Shown here: positions 63,896 through 64,000 of the stretch, piece by piece
How positions within the stretch are numbered: the first letter of the stretch is position 1
How the letters are laid out: each line of letters begins with the position of its first letter
Notes under the pieces: model-generated
What the model was told of the DNA's origin: nothing
Database searches by the model: none
The model's input: only the letters and a program-made list of their open reading frames with translations
From: Microbacterium sp. 67-17
GTDB lineage: Bacteria > Actinomycetota > Actinomycetes > Actinomycetales > Microbacteriaceae
Assembly: GCF_001898325.1 (NCBI RefSeq)
Contig: NZ_MKTR01000024.1
Coordinates: forward strand, 368,587 to 432,586
Length of the DNA: 64,000 nucleotides
Direction: 5' to 3'
Translations under genes and position numbers: made by a program

Positions 63896-64000
63896 CCGTC
63901 ACTGCGCCCGCAGGGTTCGAAGCGGCAGGCGTTGCCGCTGGACTGAAGTCCACCGGAAAGCCGGATGTCGCCGTGGTGGTCAACCGTGGCCCGCTCAGCG
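63892..64000 (+). CDS. argJ: glutamate N-acetyltransferase / ornithine acetyltransferase, N-terminal part (cut by window end)
   Basis: The first 36 codons are visible, [20 protein letters not shown] and onward with [12 protein letters not shown]. This is the ArgJ N-terminus, which recycles the acetyl group between N-acetylornithine and glutamate. GTG 63892 overlaps the argC stop, so argC-argJ is an operon that continues beyond the window. Confidence 0.9.
   Translation, partial: MTVTAPAGFEAAGVAAGLKSTGKPDVAVVVNRGPLS

Overview
The window is high-GC DNA (roughly two-thirds G+C by eye) from an actinobacterium. Gene content and order point to a Microbacteriaceae member, most likely Microbacterium or a close relative. 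Housekeeping genes follow the order found in other actinobacteria: pnp - dapB - thyX - dapA - rnj - ftsK - pgsA - cinA - clgR - recA - recX - miaB - miaA - dapF - hflX - lexA, then hisC-hisB-hisH-hisA, then infC-rpmI-rplT - trmH - pheS-pheT - argC-argJ. The genus is an inference. No rRNA, tRNA, insertion sequence, phage gene or CRISPR array was found.

Layout. 1-2,420: end of an alpha/beta hydrolase and an LLM flavin oxidoreductase with its FMN reductase. 2,472-6,252 (minus): fructose PTS operon fruA-fruK-regulator. 6,438-9,281: DedA protein and a glycosyltransferase fused to an SGNH hydrolase. 9,282-11,854: pnp with a structured leader. 12,012-19,595: a degenerate aldo/keto reductase, a phosphatase, dapB, a thiol-related cluster (OsmC, thioredoxin, DUF4395), thyX, SDR and NUDIX. 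19,652-26,868: dapA, RNase J, GNAT, FtsK, PgsA, CinA. 27,047-35,469: ClgR-like regulator, recA-recX, miaB-miaA, dapF, a methyltransferase and hflX. 35,432-40,138: S9 peptidase, a membrane protein, and lexA divergent from a LysM gene. 40,191-44,149: histidine genes. 44,882-47,085: infC-rpmI-rplT and an rRNA/tRNA methyltransferase. 47,158-53,807: an accessory island holding a two-component system and, on the other strand, a GT2 synthase plus a secreted GH18 protein. 54,170-57,744: pheST. 57,875-62,625: a second accessory pair, an MMPL exporter with a pseudo-ABC tail and a YhgE/Pip protein. 62,676-64,000: an arginine-rich leader peptide, argC and the start of argJ.

Regulation. At least sixteen genes carry a TANNNT -10 hexamer ending only 6-8 bases before the start codon, the signature of leaderless transcripts, and this fixes several start codons. 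Longer leaders sit upstream of pnp, recA, the LysM gene, infC, the GT2 gene and argC. The most interesting candidates for undescribed biology are (i) a possible arginine attenuator before argC, encoded by a leaderless 27-codon ORF with five Arg codons among its last nine; (ii) two tandem copies of a ~115-base two-hairpin element in front of the GT2/GH18 operon; (iii) competing hairpins in the infC leader, whose gene starts with ATC; and (iv) multidomain oddities: GT4-SGNH, MMPL-pseudoABC, a double-membrane-domain histidine kinase, and an aldo/keto reductase lacking all four catalytic residues.
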